The notes below the pieces were generated by a model, which had not been told where the DNA came from, searched no databases, and saw only the letters and a program-made list of their open reading frames with translations. The position numbers and the translations under genes are program-made. Source: Colwellia sp. (GTDB taxonomy: Bacteria > Pseudomonadota > Gammaproteobacteria > Enterobacterales > Alteromonadaceae). Taken from it: 64,000 bases of DNA. Each line of letters starts with the position of its first letter. Position 1 is the first letter of the stretch. Below, piece by piece: positions 8,590 to 16,957 of the stretch. The stretch spans positions 23,579 through 87,578 of the forward strand of contig JAESPR010000067.1 of assembly GCA_016765685.1 (NCBI GenBank), in the 5' to 3' direction.

Positions 8590-10078
8590 GCAACCCTCCT
8601 ATCAAACAATCATAACTCGTCAGGCTGTGTTGCTGACTTACAAGCCACGGTACTTCAATAGTATCAGGGCCAAATAACTCGCGACACTGCTTGATTGATA
8701 CTTGCTTGTCTTGCTCAAGCGCGCTGAGTACATAACGACCTAATGCTTGTTCGCAAGCGTAATTGTCGGCAAGTACCAGTAAATCGACCATGTATTTACA
8801 ATCGCTATCGCTAAGAACGTTTTGCGTTAATTGCTCCCATATCAAGGTAAAGTCGCCATGGGGGATCAAGTCATCTCGAAGTAAGGAGTTTCTAAACGCG
8901 TTAGGTTTTTTCGCTAGTGAGTGGATCACATGCCTATAGTCAATACAGCGTGTTCTAGTTGACCCTTGAGCATAAAGTCGAGGTAAGGTAAGGGTTAATT
9001 CATGCCCGTAAAATAGCGCGAGTCGATCATCATAAATATGGACAAGCAAAGCCGTACCAACAAGCCGAGATGGCACGGTATAAAGCACACGTTTGACGGT
9101 AATGGTGCTGCTTGAATTAACTTTAACGTGTAATTCACTAAAGTCATTTGTGCGTCTGCTTGGCAAAACGTGTAAGTGCGGTTTTTCTTCTTCAAAACGT
9201 GTTTTACACTGCCTATTTATTTTGGCGACAATTAGATTGATGAATGTTTCGTAGTCAGCCAAGTGATTAAAGTCTCGGCTGCCGCGAAGCATTAGTTGCT
9301 GATCTATTTTTCGTTTTAAGTGACCATGTGCTGATTCAATGGCGCCATTTTCATGAGCAATACCTTTATTGTTGCGCGTTGCATTAACGCCATAATGTTT
9401 ACAGAGCTTGGCATAACGTTCTGTTAGCAAGGTTTTTTCGCTATGATTTTTAAAGGCGGCACTTAGGCTGTCGGTGCGATGGGTCATGGGTACACCGCCA
9501 CTACGCCAAAACGCATTTTGTAAACCTGATGATAACGATTCAAAGCTTTCACCACCTAAAGTGACCTGTACGTAAGTCCAGCCGCTATAAACCAACCGGT
9601 AGTGATAAAGCTTATGCTTAAACTCATTACCGTTAAGCGTAATATTGAGCTTGTTCATCCAAGTGTAATCAGATATCCCCATATCGCCTGGTATGTGACG
9701 CTGCAAGAAGATCACCTCTTGCTCTGGGCCTTCTTTAGCACGCCAACGCTTAACACGGCGCTGCAAGGTTCTTAAGTGAGAATTATCAAATTGTTCAGGG
9801 GCTTTGTCGGCTAAAACATCAAGCAAAGTGATCGGCTGTAATGCGGGATTATCTTTCAACAAGGGGACTAAGTGTTTTTCGAATAGACCGTTAAATGGAT
9901 CTTTACGGGTACGGTACTGCCTAGGCTGTTGCTGTTGTGCTTGATGCTCTCCAATTTCTATGCGTCTAGCGCTGCGTTCAGATATACCTGCTTTTGCAGC
10001 TGATTTTACTTGGGAATGATTTTTACGATAAGACATATATAACTTAACCTGTTGTCTGGTTATGGATTTTCCAGGCAT
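8582..10078 (-). CDS. istA: IS21 transposase IstA
   Basis: IstA is the DDE transposase of IS21. The 498-aa protein begins with a helix-turn-helix segment (about residues 5-45) followed by an rve-type catalytic core. Visible core motifs are GDMGISDYTWM in the strand that carries the first Asp, the central RTDSLSAAF region, and GIAHENGAIESAHGHLK with the catalytic Glu. A C-terminal beta-barrel domain (PSRLVGTALLVHIYDDRLALF) follows. Length and order match the family and no frameshift is seen. It starts about 40 bp inside the right terminal repeat. Confidence 0.94.
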   Translation of the reverse strand: MPGKSITRQQVKLYMSYRKNHSQVKSAAKAGISERSARRIEIGEHQAQQQQPRQYRTRKDPFNGLFEKHLVPLLKDNPALQPITLLDVLADKAPEQFDNSHLRTLQRRVKRWRAKEGPEQEVIFLQRHIPGDMGISDYTWMNKLNITLNGNEFKHKLYHYRLVYSGWTYVQVTLGGESFESLSSGLQNAFWRSGGVPMTHRTDSLSAAFKNHSEKTLLTERYAKLCKHYGVNATRNNKGIAHENGAIESAHGHLKRKIDQQLMLRGSRDFNHLADYETFINLIVAKINRQCKTRFEEEKPHLHVLPSRRTNDFSELHVKVNSSSTITVKRVLYTVPSRLVGTALLVHIYDDRLALFYGHELTLTLPRLYAQGSTRTRCIDYRHVIHSLAKKPNAFRNSLLRDDLIPHGDFTLIWEQLTQNVLSDSDCKYMVDLLVLADNYACEQALGRYVLSALEQDKQVSIKQCRELFGPDTIEVPWLVSQQHSLTSYDCLIGGLHG

Positions 10079-10379
10079 ATAAATCTCTTGTTGATTAAAT
10101 ATACCTGAAGTTTACCAAAACCGGCCAAGCTAGTTGTCGCGAACTGGTCAAGCTAATTGTCGCCTAATAATCGACTATTGAATCGCAAAATAATTTTCAA
10201 TTTATTACTAAAAGTGGAAACGGCTATGTAACAGATGATGAGCCTGAAAATTTTGATATAACGTTTGAAGAATTTGCAGTTATGCGACATCGGCTGTATT
10301 CACCAGCAGAAATTATTGAGCTTAGGCAAATGCTGAAGCTCAAAGATGAACGCACAATTCATTGAAAATGGATGAGTAA

Positions 10380-10796
10380 ATGAAAATCATTAAACAAAGA
10401 GCAACAATAGTATCAATCGATGATCTCAATAAATATTTTGAAGTCAAAATAGCTGATTACCCAAAAGACAGTTTCACATTAACACTAGAAGGTGATGAAG
10501 GAGATAATGTCTTACTGCCTCTAGCAAAAGGTAAATTAAGTAATTATTTTGAGATTGGTGATGAAGTTGAAATTAGAAAAATAGATGAGTCTGATTTTGA
10601 AATTATTAATTTTACTTGTAAGGTGTTGAAGCTTTCTCGGTTTAAACGTGACTTTATTTCAATTTTGAAGCGTTTAGATAATGATGCTCACCCAATGAAA
10701 CGGTGTGTCTTATTATATGAATCTGGTTTTGTAATATTTTCAACAAAAAATAATCCTGATAAAATCCGTTTGATCACTGAAGCTATACGAAATTAA
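10380..10796 (+). CDS. Hypothetical protein (138 aa), transposon cargo
   Basis: This is an unrecognised acidic protein. It opens with beta-strand-like alternation (RATIVSIDDLNKYFEVKIAD), has a central run that could be a small barrel, and ends with a helical, basic C-terminus (RFKRDFISILKRLD). There are no signal peptide, membrane segment or catalytic motifs I can name. A GGATGAG sequence lies just upstream of the ATG. It starts 14 bp after the stop of the IS-disrupted gene, so it was likely the second gene of that operon. The IS may now provide or block its transcription. Confidence 0.6.
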   Translation: MKIIKQRATIVSIDDLNKYFEVKIADYPKDSFTLTLEGDEGDNVLLPLAKGKLSNYFEIGDEVEIRKIDESDFEIINFTCKVLKLSRFKRDFISILKRLDNDAHPMKRCVLLYESGFVIFSTKNNPDKIRLITEAIRN

Positions 10797-10866
10797 TTAG
10801 GGATAAAAATGAAAACTTTGTTGATTTTACTAACCCAAAAATATCTGTTTAATAGTAGGTGCCAAA

Positions 10867-11088
10867 ATGAATAATGAAAAAATGATCAATAGAAATGAGT
10901 GTCTTATCTGTTCTCCTAAAATCCAAAAGGAACATGTTATTGACGATGGAAAGCAATTTAGCAACGATTATGCTCAAAATTATAATATCGATTTAGGTGA
11001 AATAATTTGTGATTCATGCAAAGAAAAAGTTAATGCTTGGGGAGGAAGTATCAACTATAGAGTACCTGGAAGACCAAAAACTAATTAA
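10867..11088 (+). CDS. Small zinc-ribbon-like protein (73 aa)
   Basis: This short protein has two paired cysteine motifs, CLIC (residues 13-16) and CDSC (about 50-53), placed as in a treble-clef or zinc-ribbon fold. A conserved-looking EHVIDDG lies between them, reminiscent of small HNH-type or zinc-binding proteins, but the catalytic set is not complete enough to claim nuclease function. It lies in the same direction as the two preceding cargo genes and converges with the large tniQ. Function is unknown; the call rests on the cysteine pattern and the open frame alone. Confidence 0.5.
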   Translation: MNNEKMINRNECLICSPKIQKEHVIDDGKQFSNDYAQNYNIDLGEIICDSCKEKVNAWGGSINYRVPGRPKTN

Positions 11089-11149
11089 CTCCCGTTGGTT
11101 TGAAACCGAAGGCAGCCTTAGTTCATGATGATAAATTAGTTATAAGAGA

Positions 11150-12922
11150 TTAGTCGGTGCTTGTATATAAATTAACACAGCAGCCATCAATTTTTGGACC
11201 AGAAATAAGTTTAATGTTGAAACCTTTTGATTTTTTTGCTTGTTTAGTTAACAAGTACTGTGACTTAAACTTATCAATACTCGCCTTAGGTATCATCTTG
11301 ACAGGGCGAGCTGTCCGTTTAACTTGTTTCTTCTCACACTCCAGATAGCCTGATTTTATGAAGTCATAAATGGCATTAATGTTCACACCTAGCTCTATTT
11401 TAGCTTCAGTTGGTGACAAAAAATCAGTGAGAGGTTCATCATTAGCGTCAAAACAAGGCGAGAATTGTTCAAGTGATAATGGTTGATTTTTATTAGGTAT
11501 ATATCCGAAGTTAATATCACCATTCAGCATCGATTGAATTAGGCGGCCAAAATTAACTTTGATGAAAGCGTAACGTTTTTGTGATGTTTCAGAATTTTTA
11601 ATTGTAGGATCAGCGGATGATTTAAGCTGCTTAACTAATTTTTTAATCTGCGATCTTTCAATTAACCAGTCTCTGTTTTCATTATTTGGTTTAAGCAGTG
11701 GCGGGATAATATTATCCCGTAGTAACAGCCGAGTATGATAAACACTGATACCTAATAGCTCGGTACTTTCATCAATAGAACCGCAGAGCATTAATCTTGA
11801 CTTAAGCTTTATCACATCTGAACGAAGAAAAAGGTGCGTGCCATTAGGCAATACATGGGAATAAGAAAGTAACTTTTCTCGAACATAAACTTTTACTTTA
11901 CCCAAATGACAACAAAGGAGTTCTGCAACTTGTGTTTCACTAATATAAGTTGATTTCTCTCTTACGTTATTGTCAATCTGAGTCAATGAACTCATTAACA
12001 TGCCTGTAGAAAAATAATCACGTAAATATTCTTCGAAGGCAGATTTTAATAATTTATAAGCGCCTGAACGACAGTTCTCAGGGCTGTAAATATCATCATA
12101 TAAATCACGAAAACATTTTCTAATGCCAGTTAATCGTTTATCTGACATAGGATGATCTTCAAAGTGCGATAATAGTTCGAAAAAACGAGTCGGCCACTCG
12201 GCAATGTACCAATAGGCTGCTGAGTAATATTGACGGCAAAACTCAATATCGCTTTTAGCACTGCTTTTCTGTTGAGAACAAAAAGAAAACTGATGGAAAT
12301 GGGCGAAGAACTCTAATAAGTCGCAATATTCAGCAAGGTTTAATTGTTGCCGCCCAATAATGATTCGGTTATTTTCTAAATATTCAATTTTCTGGTTTAT
12401 TTTAAACTCAGCTTCACCAATTTCAACTGAAGAAGCATTATCACCCCAGCTAGCGACATCACGCCATAAATAATGGGTTGCCCAAGTTAATTTTCTTCCT
12501 GTTACCGGGTGAACTGTTATCAATAAGTAATTGTGCTTTGTACAATAAGTTTTAGACGCCAAACTATTGATGAAAGTAATTGCTTTGCTTTCCTCATAGC
12601 AATGCGGACAAACTCTTAACCATGTAATGTTTAAGCTTTTAACTAGATGTTGCTGGCCGAAAGCCAAACAGCGAGTGTTATTTATGTGCTTAAACTTTAA
12701 CGCTTCAACTTGAGAAGTGTTTATATTGGCTAACATTGCTACTCGCTCTAAATCAAATTCGCCAAAGAATACTTTCTTACTCGGCAGCCTATTATTCAAA
12801 AGCTTGCAGTTGGCCGTTCTTAAAAGTTGCATTGAATTTTTATAGCCGTTGGCGGCTGTTAATCTCAGTAAATAACTAGGTAAAGAATCAGTAGCATTAG
12901 GGTAAGGCCGAATAAGTAACAC
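11150..12922 (-). CDS. TnsD-like TniQ protein with three winged-helix-like segments
   Basis: The N-terminus LLIRPYPNATDSLPSYLLRL is TniQ-like, with zinc ligands C105/C108 and C127/H130. Unlike the short TniQ beside tnsC, it has a long C-terminal half. I see three excisionase/MerR-like helix-turn-helix units there: about 326-374 (YISETQVAELL), 380-430 (SIDESTELLGISVYHTRLLL) and 500-557 (LSPTEAKIELGVNINAIYD). That architecture fits a protein that reads a long DNA site, as TnsD reads the 3' end of glmS, so I infer that it may recognise the end of parE. It starts at a GTG, diverges from the WYL regulator, and shares the about 100-bp promoter region with it. A decayed copy of its tail lies at 6460-6780. 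Confidence 0.85.
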   Translation of the reverse strand: MLLIRPYPNATDSLPSYLLRLTAANGYKNSMQLLRTANCKLLNNRLPSKKVFFGEFDLERVAMLANINTSQVEALKFKHINNTRCLAFGQQHLVKSLNITWLRVCPHCYEESKAITFINSLASKTYCTKHNYLLITVHPVTGRKLTWATHYLWRDVASWGDNASSVEIGEAEFKINQKIEYLENNRIIIGRQQLNLAEYCDLLEFFAHFHQFSFCSQQKSSAKSDIEFCRQYYSAAYWYIAEWPTRFFELLSHFEDHPMSDKRLTGIRKCFRDLYDDIYSPENCRSGAYKLLKSAFEEYLRDYFSTGMLMSSLTQIDNNVREKSTYISETQVAELLCCHLGKVKVYVREKLLSYSHVLPNGTHLFLRSDVIKLKSRLMLCGSIDESTELLGISVYHTRLLLRDNIIPPLLKPNNENRDWLIERSQIKKLVKQLKSSADPTIKNSETSQKRYAFIKVNFGRLIQSMLNGDINFGYIPNKNQPLSLEQFSPCFDANDEPLTDFLSPTEAKIELGVNINAIYDFIKSGYLECEKKQVKRTARPVKMIPKASIDKFKSQYLLTKQAKKSKGFNIKLISGPKIDGCCVNLYTSTD

Positions 12923-12988
12923 AACGTTGGTCTTTATTTCATGAATGTTACCTTTTAGTAAAGCAGTAAACTCAAATAGATCAAATCA

Positions 12989-13019
12989 AAATGATAATAC
13001 CTAAATGATAGTATCATTT
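12989..13019. promoter_or_regulatory. Putative operator: palindrome upstream of the WYL regulator
   Basis: AAATGATAGTATCATTT (13003-13019) is a perfect 8+1+8 palindrome. A further half-site AAATGATA lies at 12989-12996. It sits just before the first possible start of the WYL gene and within the divergent intergenic region shared with the large tniQ. CapW/BrxR regulators autoregulate through such inverted repeats, so this is the expected operator of the defence operon. Binding is inferred. Confidence 0.65.
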
Positions 13020-13022
13020 TAA

Positions 13023-13961
13023 TTGCAAGTTGCTCTTGTTCGATTTAAAGTGTTATTTAATAAACATAAAAATAATGTTGAATGTAACTTGGTAGATTTA
13101 ACAAATATCAATTATGCACAACGTGAACGACTTGCGTTCATTGATTTTTGCTTGCAATTTTTCGGGCAAATATCACGTGCAGATCTCGTAAACCATTTCA
13201 AAACTGGTTTGGCATCATGTTCTCGCGATTTAACTTTCTATCGAGAACTTGCTCCAGATAACCTCAATTTAGAACACGCAACAAAACAGTATTACCGCAC
13301 TAAAGAATTTATCCCCGTTTTTAAGCACAACCCAGAAGCTACCTTGAATAGTCTATGCCGTGGTTTTGGTGATGGTTTTTCTAATGGTATTACGCCATCA
13401 AATGTATGCATCGATGCAACGCGATTAATACATCCTGACTCAAATGTTATCGCCAGCATTATGCGTGCGATCAACAATCGACAAGCTATTTCATGTGATT
13501 ATGTTTCATTATCATCAGGTGAAACTAAACGCACTATTATTCCACACAGTCTCGCAAATAATGGCCAACGCTGGCATGTACGTGCTTTCGACAAGAAAAA
13601 TAAAGAATTTAGAGACTTTGTTTGTACTCGATTACAAAACGTTACTGAAATAGAAAGGCCAATTGCGACAATACAGGGAAGAGAGTTCGATAAGCAGTGG
13701 AACAACATTAACAAAATTATATTAATGCCACACCCGTCTATAAAACACGTTAAAGCGATAGAACTCGATTATGCGATGGTAGGCGGGAAAATTGAATTAA
13801 ACGTGCGAGAAGCGCTTTTAGGCTACTTGATGAGGCAATGGAACGTAGATTGTTCATTAGAAAGTACATTGGTTGGAGAGCAGCATCAGCTTAGGCTCGA
13901 CAACATAAACGAATTGCAGGGAATTGATAGTTTGTCAATTGCGCCTGGTTACAATATTTAA
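13023..13961 (+). CDS. WYL-domain transcriptional regulator, CapW/BrxR type
   Basis: CapW/BrxR-type proteins are homodimeric repressors of CBASS, BREX and related anti-phage operons, thought to release DNA when a ligand binds the WYL pocket. The 312-aa protein has a winged helix near residues 35-90 (QRERLAFIDFCLQFFGQISRAD). A WYL domain follows at about 140-215, including the very CapW-like IIPHSLANNGQRWHVRAFD and FRDFVCTRL, and a C-terminal WCX domain at about 230-310. The track-level start is a TTG right after the palindrome with no clear ribosome site; a GTG or TTG further in (before the conserved winged helix) is possible. It ends 17 bp before hsdM, placing it first in the defence operon. 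Confidence 0.87.
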   Translation: MQVALVRFKVLFNKHKNNVECNLVDLTNINYAQRERLAFIDFCLQFFGQISRADLVNHFKTGLASCSRDLTFYRELAPDNLNLEHATKQYYRTKEFIPVFKHNPEATLNSLCRGFGDGFSNGITPSNVCIDATRLIHPDSNVIASIMRAINNRQAISCDYVSLSSGETKRTIIPHSLANNGQRWHVRAFDKKNKEFRDFVCTRLQNVTEIERPIATIQGREFDKQWNNINKIILMPHPSIKHVKAIELDYAMVGGKIELNVREALLGYLMRQWNVDCSLESTLVGEQHQLRLDNINELQGIDSLSIAPGYNI

Positions 13962-13978
13962 AAAGGATAATTACCCGC

Positions 13979-15577
13979 ATGGCAACAGCAAAAAAAGCAA
14001 GCACCAAAAAAAGCAAATCTAAAGAACTTGGCTTTGAGGAATCACTTTGGGATGCAGCCAATAAACTGCGTGGCAGTGTTGAATCAGCAGAGTATAAGCA
14101 TATTGTACTTAGCCTTATTTTCTTAAAGTTCATCAGTGATAAGTTTGAAAAACAACGTGAAAAATTAATAGCAGAAGGCATGGCTGACTATGTTGACATG
14201 GTTGAGTTCTACGCTAAAGATAACGTATTTTATTTACCAGAAGATGCTCGTTGGTCGTTTATTCAAAAACAAGCCAAGCAAGATGACATTGCGGTAAAAA
14301 TTGATACTGCGCTTCATACGGTTGAAAAGAACAACGTATCCCTTAAAGGCGCTTTGCCAGACAATTACTTCTCACGTTTAGGGTTAGATGGCAGTAAGTT
14401 GGCCGCCCTTATTGATACCATCAATAATATCGATACGGTTGCTAATGAATGTGACATGACTGAAGAGGATTTGGTTGGTCGTGTGTATGAATACTTTTTA
14501 GGTAAATTTGCCGCCAATGAAGGCAAAGGTGGTGGTGAATTCTATACGCCTAAGTCAATTGTTGCTCTGATAGCTGAAATGATCGAACCGTTTAAAGGTA
14601 AGATCTATGATCCATGTTGCGGGAGTGGTGGCATGTTTGTTCAATCGTTAAAGTTCATCGATAGTCACAATGGTAGCAAAAAAGACATTTCTATCTACGG
14701 GCAAGAATATACCAATACCACGTATAAACTAGCGAAAATGAATTTAGCGGTACGTGGTATTTCAGGTAATTTGGGTGATGTTGCAGGAGATAGCTTTTTT
14801 AAGGACCAACACCCTGATTTAAAAGCAGATTTTATCATGGCGAATCCACCCTTCAACCAGAAGCAGTGGCGTGCAGACAACGAGTTAGTGGACGATCCAC
14901 GCTGGGCTGGCTTTGAAGTGCCGCCTACAGGAAATGCTAACTATGCGTGGATCATGCACATGATCTCAAAGCTCAGTGAAAATGGAACCGCAGGTTTTGT
15001 ATTGGCAAATGGTTCATTGAGTTCTAATACGAGTGGTGAACGCTCTATTCGCCAAAAAATCATTGAAAATGATCTCGTTGATTGCATGATCGCCTTACCA
15101 GGACAATTGTTTTACACCACACAAATCCCTGTCTGTTTATGGTTTCTCACCAAAAACAAAAAGGCGAGTAGCGAGGGGGATTTATTAGGTAAAAGGCGTA
15201 ACAGAGAGGGTGAAACCTTGTTCATTGATGCGCGTGAGATGGGATCAATGATCAGCCGAACTAACAAAGAGCTGACTACTGATGATATTGCCGATATTAC
15301 TCGTACTTATCACGCATGGCGTGGTGAAGAAAAAGATGGAAACTATGAGGATAAAGCAGGTTATTCTAAATCTACTTTGTTAGACGAAATTAAAAATAAT
15401 GATTATGTACTTACACCGGGGCGTTATGTTGGGGCGGCTGAAATTGAAGGTGACGGTATTCCTTTTGAAACTAAAATGAGCGAACTAAGTAAAACCCTAT
15501 TTAGCCAAATGAATCAGGTCAAAGAACTAGATAAAGCCATTCACCAAAACCTGAAGGAGTTGGGTTATGGCGAATAA
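13979..15577 (+). CDS. hsdM: Type I restriction-modification methyltransferase subunit HsdM
   Basis: HsdM uses S-adenosylmethionine to methylate adenine within the site chosen by HsdS, protecting self DNA; M2S also forms the core of the restriction complex. The 532-aa protein has a Lys-rich N-terminal tail, the HsdM N-terminal helical domain (GFEESLWDAANKLRG), SAM-binding motif I YDPCCGSGGMF (about 209-218) and the catalytic NPPF motif (about 287-290). It ends with the usual helical tail. Length is typical. An AAGGAT ribosome site precedes the ATG. It overlaps hsdS by 11 bp. Confidence 0.96.
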   Translation: MATAKKASTKKSKSKELGFEESLWDAANKLRGSVESAEYKHIVLSLIFLKFISDKFEKQREKLIAEGMADYVDMVEFYAKDNVFYLPEDARWSFIQKQAKQDDIAVKIDTALHTVEKNNVSLKGALPDNYFSRLGLDGSKLAALIDTINNIDTVANECDMTEEDLVGRVYEYFLGKFAANEGKGGGEFYTPKSIVALIAEMIEPFKGKIYDPCCGSGGMFVQSLKFIDSHNGSKKDISIYGQEYTNTTYKLAKMNLAVRGISGNLGDVAGDSFFKDQHPDLKADFIMANPPFNQKQWRADNELVDDPRWAGFEVPPTGNANYAWIMHMISKLSENGTAGFVLANGSLSSNTSGERSIRQKIIENDLVDCMIALPGQLFYTTQIPVCLWFLTKNKKASSEGDLLGKRRNREGETLFIDAREMGSMISRTNKELTTDDIADITRTYHAWRGEEKDGNYEDKAGYSKSTLLDEIKNNDYVLTPGRYVGAAEIEGDGIPFETKMSELSKTLFSQMNQVKELDKAIHQNLKELGYGE

Positions 15578-16952
15578 GTGGAAAGTTACTTCTTTAAAAG
15601 AATTAGGTATTCAATTAATCGATTGCGATCATAAAACTCCAAAAGCTGTTGAGAATGGAGTCCCTTATATCGGGATACCTCAAATGGACAAGGGAAGGAT
15701 TAATTTTGCTGCTAACCCAAGATTGATTTCTGAAGAAGACTTCGTAAAGTGGACAAGAAAAGCAAACCCAAAGTATGGAGATGTTATTCTATCGAGACGA
15801 TGCAATTCAGGTGAAACAGTTTACGTTCCTAAAAACTCTAAATTTGCCTTGGGCCAAAACTTAGTTCTTTTACGACCAGAAGGTGATCGAATTCATCCTG
15901 AATACCTTCGATGGGCAGTTCATGGACATGAATGGTGGAATGAAGTCGCAAAGTATTTGAACCCAGGGGCAATATTTGAAAGTTTAAAATGTGGAGACAT
16001 CCCAAAATTTGAAATTCCTGAGCCACCCAAGAATGTCCAAATTAAAATAGCTGAAGTACTTTCTGCTATATCAGATAAAATTGAACTGAATCAACAAACC
16101 AATCAGACATTAGGGCATATGGCGCAGACGTTATTTAAAAGCTGGTTTATTGATTTTGATCCAGTTATAGATAATGTCCTTGCCGCTGGCTCTAATATCA
16201 GTGACTTTCCAGTCGCACTGCAATTAGCTGCTGAGCAACGTAAACAAGCACATCAACTGCCAAACTTTAAGTCTTTCCCTGAAAATATCCGAGCACTATT
16301 TCCGAGTGACTTTGAACAAAGTGATGATCCAAAAATAGGTTTTTCTGGTTGGGTACCTAAGGGCTGGGAAATGAAATTCTTGTATGACCTAGGAGAGTTT
16401 ATTAATGGTGCGGCATATAAAAAATTTGAACCAAATCAGAATAGAGAAGGCTTACCAATAGTCAAAATAGCTGAGTTGAAGAATGGCATAACAGCTAATA
16501 CAGGCTTCTCTACTGTTGATATGCCAAAAAAATATCACTTAAAAGATCAAGATATCCTTTTTTCATGGTCTGGTAACCCTGAGACATCAATTGACACTTT
16601 TGTTTGGGCACGAGGAGATGCCTGGTTGAACCAGCATATATTTAAAGTTGTTCCGAATAAATTATCTAACTATTCGTTTTTGTTCTCTTTACTCAAATAT
16701 TTAAAGCCTGAATTTACAGCCATTGCTAGAGATAAACAAACAACAGGGTTAGGGCATGTGACGGTTAAAAACTTAAAAGAGCTTAATGTCGTGATGCCAT
16801 CAAATGAACTCCTGAATACATTTGAGAAACAGTTGCATCCTATTTTAGAACGTATGTTTTTGAATCTGAAAAATACACAGTTAATGGAAAAGCAGCGAGA
16901 TATACTGTTACCAAAATTAATTTCAGGACAAATTTTAATTAAAACGGATTAA
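15567..16952 (+). CDS. hsdS: Type I restriction-modification specificity subunit HsdS
   Basis: HsdS reads the bipartite DNA site for both methylation and restriction. The 461-aa protein has two target-recognition domains: TRD1 (about residues 1-155) beginning KWKVTSLKELGIQ, and TRD2 (about 255-420) beginning GWVPKGWEMK. They are joined by helical conserved regions (IAEVLSAISDKIELNQQTNQTL and the C-terminal QLMEKQRDILLPKLISGQI). This two-fold layout is diagnostic. It overlaps hsdM and ends 5 bp before the SIR2 gene. No inverted repeats or partial hsdS cassettes that would suggest shuffling are visible nearby. The recognition sequence cannot be predicted by eye. Confidence 0.94.
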   Translation: MANKWKVTSLKELGIQLIDCDHKTPKAVENGVPYIGIPQMDKGRINFAANPRLISEEDFVKWTRKANPKYGDVILSRRCNSGETVYVPKNSKFALGQNLVLLRPEGDRIHPEYLRWAVHGHEWWNEVAKYLNPGAIFESLKCGDIPKFEIPEPPKNVQIKIAEVLSAISDKIELNQQTNQTLGHMAQTLFKSWFIDFDPVIDNVLAAGSNISDFPVALQLAAEQRKQAHQLPNFKSFPENIRALFPSDFEQSDDPKIGFSGWVPKGWEMKFLYDLGEFINGAAYKKFEPNQNREGLPIVKIAELKNGITANTGFSTVDMPKKYHLKDQDILFSWSGNPETSIDTFVWARGDAWLNQHIFKVVPNKLSNYSFLFSLLKYLKPEFTAIARDKQTTGLGHVTVKNLKELNVVMPSNELLNTFEKQLHPILERMFLNLKNTQLMEKQRDILLPKLISGQILIKTD

Positions 16953-16957
16953 AACTT

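Larger units (their letters stand above)
7793..10169 (-). mobile_element. IS21-family insertion sequence
   Basis: An istA-istB pair transcribed leftward fills a 2.4-kb unit bounded by the direct repeat ATCGACTAT. Two 23-bp tandem repeats lie at each end, at 7795-7817 and 7818-7840 on the left and inverted at 10119-10141 and 10142-10164 on the right. Their shared core is GGCCGGTT at one side and GTCAA/GACAA at the other. Multiple terminal repeats are characteristic of IS21. The exact edge is ambiguous by about 3 bp, because the direct repeat could be 6 bp with the IS starting at 7790 or 9 bp with a start at 7793. Confidence 0.92.
7641..10365 (+). pseudogene. Small unknown gene split by the IS21 element (7641-7792 plus 10179-10365)
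   Basis: The ATG at 7641 opens a frame that runs into the IS left end. Removing the IS and one copy of the flanking repeat ATCGACTAT (7784-7792, 10170-10178) restores one uninterrupted frame. It continues ESQNNFQFITKSGNGYVTDD and ends at TGA 10363-10365, giving a 112-aa protein. This exact repair shows that the insertion is recent and causes the disruption. The reconstructed protein has an N-terminal beta-rich half and a C-terminal helical stretch. I do not recognise the family. The next gene starts 14 bp after the restored stop, so the two probably formed an operon that the IS now interrupts. Confidence 0.85.

Noticed and set aside
10809..10874. Tiny 21-codon frame beginning ATGAAAACTTTG
   Set aside because: Too short to support and overlapping the start of the zinc-ribbon gene; no evidence beyond an ATG.
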